From positions 1 through 52,252 of the IMG/VR virus record IMGVR_UViG_3300043395_000495: 52,252 nt of DNA; one strand, given 5' to 3'. A model generated the notes under the pieces. It did not search any database and was not told where the DNA came from. It saw nothing but the letters and a program-made list of their open reading frames with translations. Position numbers and translations under genes: made by a program. Positions 14,190-22,532 of this stretch are shown piece after piece. Position 1 is the first letter of the stretch; every line of letters begins with the position of its first letter. This DNA is from a virus.

Positions 14190-14861
14190 TCAGTCAAAAA
14201 TACGACCCCAACCATCGTTGCCACCTGGGCACCAGCGATGCTTGAGAACTGCTTTGGTGTAAATGGTCTTCTTACCATTCGTAACTGGACCAGTATAGTT
14301 ATCGTTTAGAGAACCATATGGATCGTTGATGTAATATCCTTTGCCATCTGGTGTCTTACCGATGACTACACACATGTGCCCACCAGTAGGAGCAGATAAA
14401 GAACCCCTATGGAGAATACCAATAACAACGGGTTTGCCTCTATCAAGGCTCTTATCAATGTCAGCGAAAGAAAGATTATAGCTAAAGTGTGACTTAATTC
14501 CATAACCTGCGAGAACTTTCGTCTGTACCGCATGGTCAGTAGTGTCACCAATCGCAAATACTTTCTTGACATACTCATCGTCGCCCTTGATGCTACCAGG
14601 CTTGAGGAAAGCAAGGCACATAGCGCACGATGAACTGTTACAAGTTCTGTGGGCATCTCTGTAGTTATCTACTTGGTTGAAGTATGGAACATCAAGCACC
14701 GCTGGTGTGGGTGGTTTGGTTCTAAACATACCAATCCAATCTGTCTCAGCGTCATCTAGGAATTGTTCTGGTAGGTTATCTTCTAACCATTGAACCGCTG
14801 CTACATGGTTTGAATTGTTCTCATCATAAAATTTGAAAAAGTTATGAAGATCTAAAGTCAT
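14190..14861 (-). CDS. C39-like cysteine peptidase with shared N-terminal domain
   Basis: The first 48 residues (LDLHNFFKFYDENNSNHVAA) nearly repeat the N-terminal domain of the adjacent lysozyme. Residues about 55-223 form a papain-fold C39-like domain: DVPYFNQVDNYRD, Cys74 in TCNSSSCAMCLAF, His162 in GGHMCVVIG and Asp180 in YYINDPYG. Such domains cleave peptides, and in phages often the peptidoglycan stem or cross-bridge. Together the two genes look like a split endolysin, one for glycan and one for peptide. It overlaps the nuclease gene by 4 bases (ATGA). Confidence 0.82.
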   Translation of the reverse strand: MTLDLHNFFKFYDENNSNHVAAVQWLEDNLPEQFLDDAETDWIGMFRTKPPTPAVLDVPYFNQVDNYRDAHRTCNSSSCAMCLAFLKPGSIKGDDEYVKKVFAIGDTTDHAVQTKVLAGYGIKSHFSYNLSFADIDKSLDRGKPVVIGILHRGSLSAPTGGHMCVVIGKTPDGKGYYINDPYGSLNDNYTGPVTNGKKTIYTKAVLKHRWCPGGNDGWGRIFD

Positions 14862-15196
14862 TTTCTGTCTCCGAATAAACTAATGAAATACTCTGCGTCT
14901 ATAACTGCTAATGGTTTTTTGCCATTCTTTTTAATAACGACGAGAGGTTCATAGTCACCGCAGTTAGCGGATGCTTGTTCATAGGCATCCCAGATATTTA
15001 GTTTCTCAACATTTTTACATTCAATACTATGTGGAAACTTTGATCTGGCAGCACGAGCCATGATGAGATCCTCACCACCAGCACCCATAGATCTACTCTC
15101 AATGTCTTCAGGATGAACCTCAAGCATCTCAATTAATTTTTCTCTTACCCACTGCTGAAGACGACGACCCTTTGCTTTAGCTGATTGCGGACGCAT
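14858..15196 (-). CDS. Putative PD-(D/E)XK-type nuclease (112 aa)
   Basis: A basic N-terminus (RPQSAKAKGRRLQQWVREKL) precedes GAGGEDLIM and, about 14 residues on, HSIECKNVEKL. The order E-D ... E-C-K is the core of PD-(D/E)XK nucleases, in which the acidic residues and Lys hold the metal. Length fits small resolvase-like phage nucleases. It follows nrdB and a 49-aa gene; host DNA breakdown or DNA processing is possible. Its ribosome site GGAGG is within a hairpin under late-promoter control. Confidence 0.7.
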   Translation of the reverse strand: MRPQSAKAKGRRLQQWVREKLIEMLEVHPEDIESRSMGAGGEDLIMARAARSKFPHSIECKNVEKLNIWDAYEQASANCGDYEPLVVIKKNGKKPLAVIDAEYFISLFGDRK

Positions 15197-15199
15197 AAT

Positions 15200-15221
15200 A
15201 AAAAACCTCCTTCACGGAGGT
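15200..15221 (-). terminator. Terminator-like hairpin that also holds the nuclease ribosome site
   Basis: Stem ACCTCC/GGAGGT with a 5-base loop, then a T-run, is a terminator for nrdB read-through RNA. The 3' arm GGAGG is also the ribosome site 10 bases before ATG 15196. Late transcripts starting near 15215 would lack the 5' arm. Confidence 0.75.
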
Positions 15222-15228
15222 ATTTATC
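15221..15228 (-). promoter_or_regulatory. Late promoter (GATAAATA) before the nuclease and lysin genes
   Basis: GATAAATA overlaps the TAG stop of the 49-aa gene. With the T4 late geometry the first transcribed base is the first loop base of the hairpin. Confidence 0.65.
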
Positions 15229-15377
15229 TATTCAGCTGAACCAGGGATCTGGTATTTTCTTTTCATTGCTGCCAGAAACCATGCTTCCGACAGAGCTTTC
15301 GGACCCTCCCGTAGTATTCGTTTGCCGTTCTCTGTTAGTTTCTCGTGCTTTAGTGCTTCTTCTCTCCAGTATTCCAT
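15228..15377 (-). CDS. Small basic protein after nrdB (49 aa)
   Basis: ATG at 15377 shares a base with the nrdB stop (TAATG) and opens MEYWREEALKHEKLTENGKR..., a helical, basic 49-residue protein. A competing frame of similar length in the same place is less likely, because it starts well inside nrdB. Translational coupling to nrdB suggests it is made with the reductase, but no function is recognised. Confidence 0.7.
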   Translation of the reverse strand: MEYWREEALKHEKLTENGKRILREGPKALSEAWFLAAMKRKYQIPGSAE

Positions 15378-16522
15378 TACAATTTAAAACCAGCGAAAGT
15401 ATCTTTTTTAACATCCTGTTTAATGCTCCCGATAAGGTATGATTCTACTTCTGTTTCCTGTGGAGCAACTTGCATACCTTTAGAAGATAACCAGTGCTCT
15501 GTCCATGGCAGAGGATTGTTGGTGATAGGAGTGTCAAAGATTGCTTTGAGACCAATGGACTTTAGACGACGATTGGCAGTCCATTCAACATACTTTGCCA
15601 GTAGTTTATCATTCAAACCGATGATAGATCCATCCTTGAACAGATATTCTGCCCAAAGCTTCTCTTCTTCAACACAGTCACGGAACATCTGATAGACATT
15701 CTCTTCCTCTTCTTTGGCAATCTCTACCATGTCGGGGTCATCACCTTCTCTCCATTTGTTTAGAATGTTCTGAGTGATTGTCATGTGTTGGGATTCATCC
15801 CTTGCGATGAGTCCGATGATTTTTGCGGATCCTTCGAGGAGTTTAAGTTCGCCAAAAGCGAAAGAGCAGGCAAACGATACGTAGAACCGAATTCCTTCGA
15901 GGATATATACGTTAGCAACTGCGCGATATAGTTTTCTTTTGAGGTCATACAATGTTTCTTTTGCTGCTGGTGTTCCTTCCAATTCATGCTGCCACTGGTT
16001 TCCTGCTCCCCATTCTGTTGCTGCTTGCAGGAATTCATCATACGAACGAGTTACCGAACGAGCCCTTTGAAGGATCTTGTCATCCTCAAGGATTGTATCA
16101 AACACCTCAGACGGATCAGCATACACATTTTTTATGATGTGTGTATAAGAACGACTATGGACCATCTCCATCGTCTGCCAGATGTTCATGGCACCCTCTA
16201 GTTCTGGAAGAGAACAGTAGGGCATGAATGCCATGCCAGGACCACGACCTTGGACACTATCAAGTAGGATCTGATACTTCAAATTGGAAGTAAAGATATG
16301 CTTTTGTGCTGCGTTTAGAGTTTGGTAATCAGCACGATCTTTCTGGAGAGATACCTCTTCAGGTCTCCAGAAGTATCCAAGCTGCTGCTGCGTCAGTTTA
16401 TCGAACACAGGATACTTGAACTTATCGTAACGTTGGACCCCAAGAGGGGGTCCAAAGAACATCTTCTGTTTTGTATTATCTACTTTGTTAGTATTGAATA
16501 CTGTCATTCCTTCTACGCTCAT
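15377..16522 (-). CDS. nrdB: Ribonucleotide reductase class Ia, beta subunit
   Basis: A ferritin-like R2 protein. The radical tyrosine lies in VHSRSYTHI, which matches the E. coli Y122 site, and iron ligands are seen in MEMVH and RDESQHMTIT. It makes the tyrosyl radical used by NrdA to reduce ribonucleotides for phage DNA synthesis. The C-terminus (TFAGFKL) fits the R1-docking tail. The start is uncertain: ATG at 16522 or 16507 are both possible, and the GTG further up would lie inside nrdA. I used 16522 (381 aa). It follows nrdA with a 16-base gap. Confidence 0.95.
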   Translation of the reverse strand: MSVEGMTVFNTNKVDNTKQKMFFGPPLGVQRYDKFKYPVFDKLTQQQLGYFWRPEEVSLQKDRADYQTLNAAQKHIFTSNLKYQILLDSVQGRGPGMAFMPYCSLPELEGAMNIWQTMEMVHSRSYTHIIKNVYADPSEVFDTILEDDKILQRARSVTRSYDEFLQAATEWGAGNQWQHELEGTPAAKETLYDLKRKLYRAVANVYILEGIRFYVSFACSFAFGELKLLEGSAKIIGLIARDESQHMTITQNILNKWREGDDPDMVEIAKEEEENVYQMFRDCVEEEKLWAEYLFKDGSIIGLNDKLLAKYVEWTANRRLKSIGLKAIFDTPITNNPLPWTEHWLSSKGMQVAPQETEVESYLIGSIKQDVKKDTFAGFKL

Positions 16523-16538
16523 GCAATCACCAGTGGTT

Positions 16539-18851
16539 CTAAATCTTGCAACTGTCACAGTCTTCTTCCTCCGTGCTGAAAATGTCGTTGAGTAAATCTT
16601 CTATGCTTTTCTTTTGTTCTTGGGTGATTGGTTCGTCTTGTTTGATATCGTATGTATTCTGATAGTAAGAGGTCTTCCATCCGTACTTGTAAGTATTCAG
16701 GAAGTCTTGAGCCATCACCGACACAGGAACTTCATTATCGGCATAATTTTCTGGATTATACGACCAGTTTCCAGATATCGCTTGATCAAAGAACTTCTGC
16801 ATAACAGCAACAATATTGATATAACCAGTATTGTCAGGCATATCCCAGAGCAACGTATAATTGTTCTTGAGAGATTGATACTGTGGAACAACTTGCTTGA
16901 GAGGACCCTTCTTTGATTTCTTAACGGACAGGTAATCTCTAGGTGGCTCGATTCCGTTGGTTGCGTTTGACACAACGGAACTGCTTTCCGATGGCATTTG
17001 TGCGGACAACGTTGAATGTCGTAGTCCAGATGCTTGTATCTCGGAACGTAGAGTTTCCCAATCATATTTCAACGTGGGGTCACAGAGTTCATCAACATCA
17101 CGCTTGTAAGTGTCGATTGGCAGGATACCTTGAGAATACTTGGTTCGATTGAAGTATCCACATGCTCCCTTTTCCTTGGCGATTGCGTTGGAAGACTTGA
17201 GGAGATAGTACTGGAAAGCTTCAGTAAGGTCATGGACGAGTTGCCAGGCTCGTGGATCATTGTAGTGTTCTCCTTGCTTTGCGAGATAGTGTGCTAGACC
17301 AATATAACCGATACCCAAAGAACGACGATTAAGAGTTGATTGTCTTGCTGCCTTGACTGGATACTGCTGATAATCAATCAACTCTTCCAATCCACGAACA
17401 GCAAGATCACAAAGTTCTTCGAGGTCATCCAGTTTATGTATCTTACCCACGTTGATGGCAGAAAGAATACACAGGGCAATCTCACCTTCGCCATCAATAT
17501 GCTGGATAGGATCTGTAGGAAGTGTGATTTCCTGACAGAGGTTTGACATATTCACTTTGTCAAGGAAGGAAGAGTGAGAGTTACAGTGGTCAATGTTCAT
17601 GATATAAACACGACCAGTCTCCGCTCTCTCCTTCAGGAGGTCCAGAATGAGTTCTTGAGCTCCAATAGTTTTTCGTGGAACAGTTGTATCTCGTTCGTAA
17701 TCCACATACAGATCGTCAAATCTATCAGTCCCAAAAGCATCATACAGACCAGGAACGTCGTTGGGAGAGAAGAGTGAGATTTCTGCGTCTTGGATGAAAC
17801 GTTCATAGAACAGTTTGCTGATTTGAATAGAGTAGTCTAACTTACGAACACGGTTATCTTCAGTTCCTTTATTATTTTTTAGTACTAAAATATCTTCTAT
17901 TTCTTTGTGCCAGATAGGAAAGTGGACCGTAGCAGATCCACCTCGTATGCCGTTTTGAGTGCAGCATCTGACAGTTGCTTCAAACTTTTTGAGAAAAGGT
18001 ACAACCCCTGTATGCTGTACTTCTCCACCTCGGATTTTACTGTTGATACCCCTGATACGACCCGCGTTGATGCCGATCCCCGCACGTTGAGCAACATATC
18101 TACCAATAGCCATGTCACTGCTAAAGATGCTATCGAGGGTGTCATCAACATCAACCAGAACGCAACTAGCGAACTGTCGAAGTGGTGTTCTAACTCCCGC
18201 CATGATGGGGGTTGGAATGTTGATTTTGTGTTTGGAGATTGCGTTGTAGTATCTTCTGACATATTCTAGACGATCCTTTGTGTAGTTTTGGAACAACGTC
18301 GCAGCAATCATCATGTACATATACTGTGGCGTTTCATATACTTCGCCACTGCTTCTATCTTGCACGAGGTACTTATCAACGATTTGACGTAGACCTGCAT
18401 AAGTGAATAAAAAGTCACGGTCATGATCAATAAAACTATCAATCTTTGCCCATTCTTCCTGATTGTATTTACCAAGAACTTCTTTATCATAGACACCTTT
18501 CGTAGCACACTTGAAAGCATGATCAAGAACAGTGGGGTGGCCATTCACCCAATCAGATCCAAACACCTGCTTGCGAAGTCCGAACAGCAGCAGGCGAGCA
18601 GCGACGAATTGATAGTTGGGGTTCTCCAAGCTGATGAGGTCGCTGGCAGAGCGCACCAGGATCTCCTGAATGTCCTTTGTCTCGATGCCGTCGAAGAACT
18701 GGAGACCCGAGTTCATTTCGACCTGAGAGGCGCTCACACCGCTCCCTAGACCCTCGCAAGCCTCCTCTACCATCTTGTGGATCTTATCGAGGTTGAGGGG
18801 TTCCACAGACCCGTTGCGCTTGCGAACTTTGATATTTTGTCCGTTTGTCAT
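16539..18851 (-). CDS. nrdA: Ribonucleotide reductase class Ia, alpha subunit
   Basis: The 770-residue R1 protein has an N-terminal ATP-cone (VRKRNGSVEPLNLDKIHK), the catalytic cysteines in FASCVLV and ALCILSAIN, the N-x-C-x-E site in MSNLCQEI, and the redox pair CDSC at the C-terminus. With NrdB it makes deoxynucleotides in the host cytoplasm. ATG at 18851 overlaps the primase stop by four bases and has GGAAG upstream; a longer TTG form is not needed. The intact ATP-cone suggests normal dATP control. Confidence 0.96.
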   Translation of the reverse strand: MTNGQNIKVRKRNGSVEPLNLDKIHKMVEEACEGLGSGVSASQVEMNSGLQFFDGIETKDIQEILVRSASDLISLENPNYQFVAARLLLFGLRKQVFGSDWVNGHPTVLDHAFKCATKGVYDKEVLGKYNQEEWAKIDSFIDHDRDFLFTYAGLRQIVDKYLVQDRSSGEVYETPQYMYMMIAATLFQNYTKDRLEYVRRYYNAISKHKINIPTPIMAGVRTPLRQFASCVLVDVDDTLDSIFSSDMAIGRYVAQRAGIGINAGRIRGINSKIRGGEVQHTGVVPFLKKFEATVRCCTQNGIRGGSATVHFPIWHKEIEDILVLKNNKGTEDNRVRKLDYSIQISKLFYERFIQDAEISLFSPNDVPGLYDAFGTDRFDDLYVDYERDTTVPRKTIGAQELILDLLKERAETGRVYIMNIDHCNSHSSFLDKVNMSNLCQEITLPTDPIQHIDGEGEIALCILSAINVGKIHKLDDLEELCDLAVRGLEELIDYQQYPVKAARQSTLNRRSLGIGYIGLAHYLAKQGEHYNDPRAWQLVHDLTEAFQYYLLKSSNAIAKEKGACGYFNRTKYSQGILPIDTYKRDVDELCDPTLKYDWETLRSEIQASGLRHSTLSAQMPSESSSVVSNATNGIEPPRDYLSVKKSKKGPLKQVVPQYQSLKNNYTLLWDMPDNTGYINIVAVMQKFFDQAISGNWSYNPENYADNEVPVSVMAQDFLNTYKYGWKTSYYQNTYDIKQDEPITQEQKKSIEDLLNDIFSTEEEDCDSCKI

Positions 18852-19846
18852 ACTTTCTTCCAATCGTTGAGTTTGAGGGTTGCTTCTAATCCACTGTAGA
18901 TATTACATTCTACTATATTTTGAACATCTCGTCCAGCCAGGGACATTTCGTTCAAGTCTTTTTCTTTGACACCACTGGGATAAATCACCACAGAGTATCC
19001 TGCTTTGATTACTTTTTCATATTTTCCTACGATTTCTCTGTTACGTGGTTCATTATCAAATACAAATACAGTGTTCTTTGAAAATTGAGACAGCGAAACA
19101 TCAGAACCTGCCATCGCTAATGCGTTCTTTATGAACAGACTATCAAATGGTCCTTCAGTTACAAATAATCTTTCGTCGTAATTTACTCTATCCTGTCCGA
19201 AAATCTTGGGTTGTTCCTCGTCCAGCATGATCGTGATATATCTAAGTTTTGCTTTGGGAGCTAGCGATCTGCCTTGGTATCCAAAAAGGTTGCCTTCTTT
19301 GTCTCGGAAAGGAATGATAATCCTGGGACTATCTTGTTTGAGATTGTCAAAGATCTTCTTTTGTTTGTTTGTCCATTCTTTGAACTTTGGACAATAGTAA
19401 AAGTAATCTAGATCTTTGATACCTCGTTGCTCAAGATATTCTCTCGCTGGGTGAGAAATATTTAGGTCTGAAATTTTGTCGAGGTCAATACAATTTTCAG
19501 ATTTCGACAAAAACTTTGGTTCCTGAAAATTGAAGACAGGGTTTGGAACTGTGGTCCCCTTGCCAGTCTTACCATCCTTGAATTTCTCCATGACATATTG
19601 ATCATGAAGGAAAGTATCTTGATCCTTGATGAAGTTTGCCAGGGTTCTACCCATGCCACAGTTGTGACACTTGAACACAAAATCGTTCTTTACTTTGAAT
19701 AGATATCCTCGTGCTTTGTTTCTGCGCTTCTGACTATCTCCGCAGTATGGACATCGGAAGTTATACAGATCTGCCTTCTTGCGGGCAAAGAGAACTAGGC
19801 GAGAGGACACTAGTTGGATATATTTTACATCAATAAAAGAACTCAC
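18848..19846 (-). CDS. 61: DNA primase gp61
   Basis: A T4 gp61/DnaG-type primase of 332 aa (T4 342). It has an N-terminal zinc site (FRCPYCGDS ... FKCHNCGMG), a primase core with GYQGRSL, and a TOPRIM domain (VTEGPFDSLFI, VFVFDNEPRN). It lays RNA primers for lagging-strand synthesis with the helicase gp41. The start is GTG at 19846, overlapping the upstream stop by 4 bases (GTGA); no in-frame ATG is nearby. It heads the primase-nrdA-nrdB run. Confidence 0.93.
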   Translation of the reverse strand: MSSFIDVKYIQLVSSRLVLFARKKADLYNFRCPYCGDSQKRRNKARGYLFKVKNDFVFKCHNCGMGRTLANFIKDQDTFLHDQYVMEKFKDGKTGKGTTVPNPVFNFQEPKFLSKSENCIDLDKISDLNISHPAREYLEQRGIKDLDYFYYCPKFKEWTNKQKKIFDNLKQDSPRIIIPFRDKEGNLFGYQGRSLAPKAKLRYITIMLDEEQPKIFGQDRVNYDERLFVTEGPFDSLFIKNALAMAGSDVSLSQFSKNTVFVFDNEPRNREIVGKYEKVIKAGYSVVIYPSGVKEKDLNEMSLAGRDVQNIVECNIYSGLEATLKLNDWKKV

Positions 19847-20238
19847 TTAGTCTGTGCTGGCGTACCTCCACCCATGGTAGCACCGTTGTTTCCGACTGTC
19901 AAGAGGTTGCCAAAGAAACTAGCAGATCCGATAACCACCACAGCTGCTGTAGCAATGCCAACAGATATCCATCTGAAAGTTGCTAATTCATTTACTCTGT
20001 TTTCTACTTTCTCAATACGATCTTTGACATCTCTGATGAGTTCCATAATCACACCATCATTTCTGTCATTCTGTTCTAGTCTATTTTCGTGACGCTCTAA
20101 GATGAGAGCAACGTTTTGGTTGCTCTCACTAATTTTATCAACTGCTCTTTCAAGTTTGTCAAGCATCTCTTTGGAGAGATCTTCGTATATTTGAAACTTC
20201 GCTTCTAATACTTCTAGGTCTCTGCCAAATCCAAACAT
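19843..20238 (-). CDS. Coiled-coil membrane protein (131 aa)
   Basis: Residues 1-88 form a long charged helix or coiled coil (LEAKFQIYEDLSKEMLDKLE, VKDRIEKVENRVNELA), then a membrane helix (WISVGIATAAVVVIGSASFF) and a Gly-rich tail. This resembles small membrane coiled-coil proteins found in many phages near replication or lysis genes. It is translationally coupled to the primase. No function is assigned; an anti-holin or membrane tether are possible. Confidence 0.7.
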   Translation of the reverse strand: MFGFGRDLEVLEAKFQIYEDLSKEMLDKLERAVDKISESNQNVALILERHENRLEQNDRNDGVIMELIRDVKDRIEKVENRVNELATFRWISVGIATAAVVVIGSASFFGNLLTVGNNGATMGGGTPAQTK

Positions 20239-20249
20239 GTCTCCCCTTA

Positions 20250-20963
20250 TCAGACGTTGCGAACTGCGAAGTTCAGTGCTGCCTGATAAGATGACGCATC
20301 TTTGTTTAGCATATACTGGAACTGTTGCTTGTGCTCATCATCAAGTTGAGCATAACAAGCAGCGATGCGCTTTGCTGAGAAGTTGTCTAGGTTCTGAACA
20401 CCACCGTCAGCAAATTGGATTCTTGCGAATGATGCTTCGCCGCTGGGGTTGAGTTCGGATGTTGCTACATCGAGAGCAACTTGAATTACATCTTGAGATT
20501 CCATCATAACATTACCTTCAAATTCAACTGAGTTTTTTTGAACTTTTTTCTGCTGCTCCGATGCCTTCTTTTTGAAGTCAGAGAGACGAGCTTTCATAAG
20601 AGTGTCCATCTCTTTTGTTTTATTCATCAACTTCTGTTTCGCTTCTTGACGCTTCGCTTGAAGATCCTTCTGGCGATTAAGTTTTTTCTGTTGAGTGATT
20701 TGCTTTTGTGCCCTCTCTGTGTCAGACACAATCGCTTCATCAATTTGTAGTTCTACTTGTTCTTTCATTTTTCTGCGTTGGATACGATTAAAGAGAGCAC
20801 GGGCGCCTTTACTGCGACCATCAACTTTATCTTGATTTGCCTTCTTGTACTTACGATTTTGTCTGGGATTGACTAAAACAAAAGCAGGAGGTAATGCTAG
20901 ACCTTCGCCAGATCCAGCAACATTCATCATTTCATTTAAATTAGGTTCAAACTTTTCAGACAT
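20250..20963 (-). CDS. Basic coiled-coil protein of unknown function (237 aa)
   Basis: After a neutral N-terminus, residues about 30-145 are very rich in K, R, Q and E and likely helical (RRKMKEQVELQIDEAIV, KKLNRQKDLQAKRQEAKQKL). The C-terminal 80 residues look globular (NPSGEASFARIQFADGG...). A scaffold or nucleic-acid-binding virion component is possible. It overlaps the upstream 118-aa gene by 28 bases. Confidence 0.7.
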   Translation of the reverse strand: MSEKFEPNLNEMMNVAGSGEGLALPPAFVLVNPRQNRKYKKANQDKVDGRSKGARALFNRIQRRKMKEQVELQIDEAIVSDTERAQKQITQQKKLNRQKDLQAKRQEAKQKLMNKTKEMDTLMKARLSDFKKKASEQQKKVQKNSVEFEGNVMMESQDVIQVALDVATSELNPSGEASFARIQFADGGVQNLDNFSAKRIAACYAQLDDEHKQQFQYMLNKDASSYQAALNFAVRNV

Positions 20964-21292
20964 TCCTGATCAAAATCCTTAGTAAGAGAAGGTGGTAATC
21001 TATTTAGAAACAACATAAACGCTTTGATTTGAGGCCAATACGTTGCTTCAGTTTTATAAAAGAGCAGCGGGGTTGCTGCGTCATCAAACACATTATACAA
21101 TACAATCACATGATTTAGAATAAGATGAGTTTTCAATTCACCCGTCGTTTCGTATCTCTTGAGTAATCTTTTGATGTATTTGAAGCGTTTGAGGTCTTCT
21201 TCAAAATCACTATAAGTTACTGACGACGGGTTATTGTAGTTTTGAATGGCAAAGAACAACCAATTCTCATGGTTCAATTCACTGATGTTCAT
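20936..21292 (-). CDS. Conserved-type hypothetical protein (118 aa)
   Basis: A soluble protein rich in aromatic residues (MNISELNHENWLFFAIQNYN...) with helices such as RFKYIKRLLKRYETTGEL. The segment 'LILNHVIVLYNVF' followed by 'DDAATPLLFYK' is familiar from small proteins in T4-like cyanophages, but no function is known to me. It starts 5 bases after the Hoc-like gene stop. Confidence 0.72.
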   Translation of the reverse strand: MNISELNHENWLFFAIQNYNNPSSVTYSDFEEDLKRFKYIKRLLKRYETTGELKTHLILNHVIVLYNVFDDAATPLLFYKTEATYWPQIKAFMLFLNRLPPSLTKDFDQECLKSLNLI

Positions 21293-21297
21293 TTAGA

Positions 21298-22245
21298 TCA
21301 TGCTGCGGTAACAGTTAAAGTTGCTGCGTTAGAAATAACTTCTTCGGCGCCAGCAGATGTTGTAAGTTTGACACGATACTCATAACTATCAGATGCTGTG
21401 GTAAGTCCAGTGAGAGCAAGTGAAGAACTTGTAGCACCAGAAATATTTGACCAACGACCACCAGTGGTTGTTCTACGCTGCCACTGATAAACAAGTGATC
21501 CAGTTGTAGCAGAAGCAGTAACCGAGAATGTAGCAGCGGCGGTAGCAACAGTAGCAACCGTAATCGTGAGATCATTGGTTGTATCAACACCACCAAGAGT
21601 GCTTCCCTTGACAAGGATTGTATCGGTAGCAGCAAATCCAGAACCACCAGTTACAACAGTAACAGTATAGGTTCCACCCGAACGAGAAACTGTAAATTCA
21701 TATCCGTTAGCAGCAGGAGCAGCACCACCAGAAACGTTGGTTACTACAATACCAGCAGTAGAACTATTGATGGTGTATGTTCCTGTTCCAGTAGCAGCAG
21801 TTCCAGCTCTGGTTACTGTGAGAATAGCGCCAGCAGGAGTTCTGGTTGATTGGTTAGATGGTTGAGAAGAAATGCTAATAGCAGATGCTACGTCAGCAGC
21901 AACAGCATCGTCAAGGTCAGCAGCATTTACAGGAGCATCTTTGAATGCTACTAGGTGCTGTGCCTTGTGGCGGGTCTTGCCATCAGCATCAGTGTAGGTC
22001 ATATACTCCCACCAACCAGGAGCGGTCAAACCACGCTCTCTGTTTTCAGCAAGAGTTGCTTCTACATCATCAATAAAGATTGTCTTGCGAGCAGCAGTAG
22101 CATAACCCTGTGCTCCAGCAACTGTGGTGTCGCCATCAACAATCAGGGTATCATCCCAGTCATACTTATCTACAGAGTTCTTCTCTGTAGTGTTTAAAAC
22201 TTTCAAGCTTTGTGCGTTTGTTTCAGCGCGACTGTACAGGGTCAT
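21298..22245 (-). CDS. Hoc-like virion surface protein with Ig-like domain
   Basis: The N-terminal half (MTLYSRAETNAQSLKVLN..., LTAPGWWEYMTYTDADGKTR) forms a distinct domain probably bound to the capsid. After a Ser/Thr-rich beta repeat region (about 145-225), residues about 228-315 form an Ig-like domain with the typical core FSVTASATTGSLVYQWQRR ... YEYRVKLTT. T4 Hoc also carries Ig-like domains and decorates the head. An exact TATAAATA late promoter and a GGAG ribosome site precede it, which suggests an abundant late product. Confidence 0.75.
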   Translation of the reverse strand: MTLYSRAETNAQSLKVLNTTEKNSVDKYDWDDTLIVDGDTTVAGAQGYATAARKTIFIDDVEATLAENRERGLTAPGWWEYMTYTDADGKTRHKAQHLVAFKDAPVNAADLDDAVAADVASAISISSQPSNQSTRTPAGAILTVTRAGTAATGTGTYTINSSTAGIVVTNVSGGAAPAANGYEFTVSRSGGTYTVTVVTGGSGFAATDTILVKGSTLGGVDTTNDLTITVATVATAAATFSVTASATTGSLVYQWQRRTTTGGRWSNISGATSSSLALTGLTTASDSYEYRVKLTTSAGAEEVISNAATLTVTAA

Positions 22246-22280
22246 GGATACACTCCAAATATTTACCGATTTCTAAATTT

Positions 22281-22288
22281 TATTTATA
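22281..22288 (-). promoter_or_regulatory. Exact T4 late promoter (TATAAATA)
   Basis: Perfect TATAAATA 36 bases before the ATG of the Hoc-like gene, joined to the T-run of the preceding terminator. Confidence 0.85.
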
Positions 22289-22310
22289 AAAAAAGGGGGC
22301 TTGCGCCCCC
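22288..22310 (-). terminator. Strong rho-independent terminator
   Basis: Six G-C pairs (GGGGGC/GCCCCC) with a 4-base loop and seven T follow the 59-aa gene on the minus strand. The T-run leads straight into the TATAAATA late promoter, a compact end-and-restart unit. Confidence 0.95.
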
Positions 22311-22317
22311 ACAATCA

Positions 22318-22497
22318 TCAAGGTGTTAGATCTGTAGCACCTTTCTTTTTCAATACTGCTTGAGCTTGAAGAAGAATGAGTGAAAGAATACCGTTTGATT
22401 TTACCTTTGGGTTTGCTCCAAGTGCTTCAGAAACAGCAAACAAAACGGTTGCGATCAAAGCCTGGTTAGCAAGACACCATGCGACGAGTGCTGACAT
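22318..22497 (-). CDS. Small hydrophobic protein, holin candidate (59 aa)
   Basis: ATG at 22497 opens MSALVAWCLANQALIATVLF, a hydrophobic helix at about 4-24, a second amphipathic helix (ILSLILLQAQAVL) and a basic end. It is bracketed by its own late promoter (22532-22525) and a strong terminator, which makes a real gene likely. One or two short helices, a charged C-terminus and late expression suit a class II or III holin, but the gene is far from the lysins and no family is recognised. It could also be a small structural protein. Confidence 0.7.
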   Translation of the reverse strand: MSALVAWCLANQALIATVLFAVSEALGANPKVKSNGILSLILLQAQAVLKKKGATDLTP

Positions 22498-22524
22498 GGG
22501 TATATTCCGAGAGGGGACAAAAAT

Positions 22525-22532
22525 TATTTATC
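22525..22532 (-). promoter_or_regulatory. Late promoter (GATAAATA) for the 59-aa gene
   Basis: GATAAATA overlaps the end of the upstream gene, with an expected start about 22 bases before ATG 22497. Confidence 0.65.

Noticed and set aside
15232-15414. 60-codon minus-strand frame after nrdB
   Set aside because: Starts inside nrdB without a ribosome site; the 49-aa frame at 15228-15377 is coupled to the nrdB stop and is more protein-like.
20133-20161. TTGACA-17-GATAAA inside the coiled-coil membrane gene
   Set aside because: Lies in coding sequence, poor -10 box, and no gene start nearby needs it.
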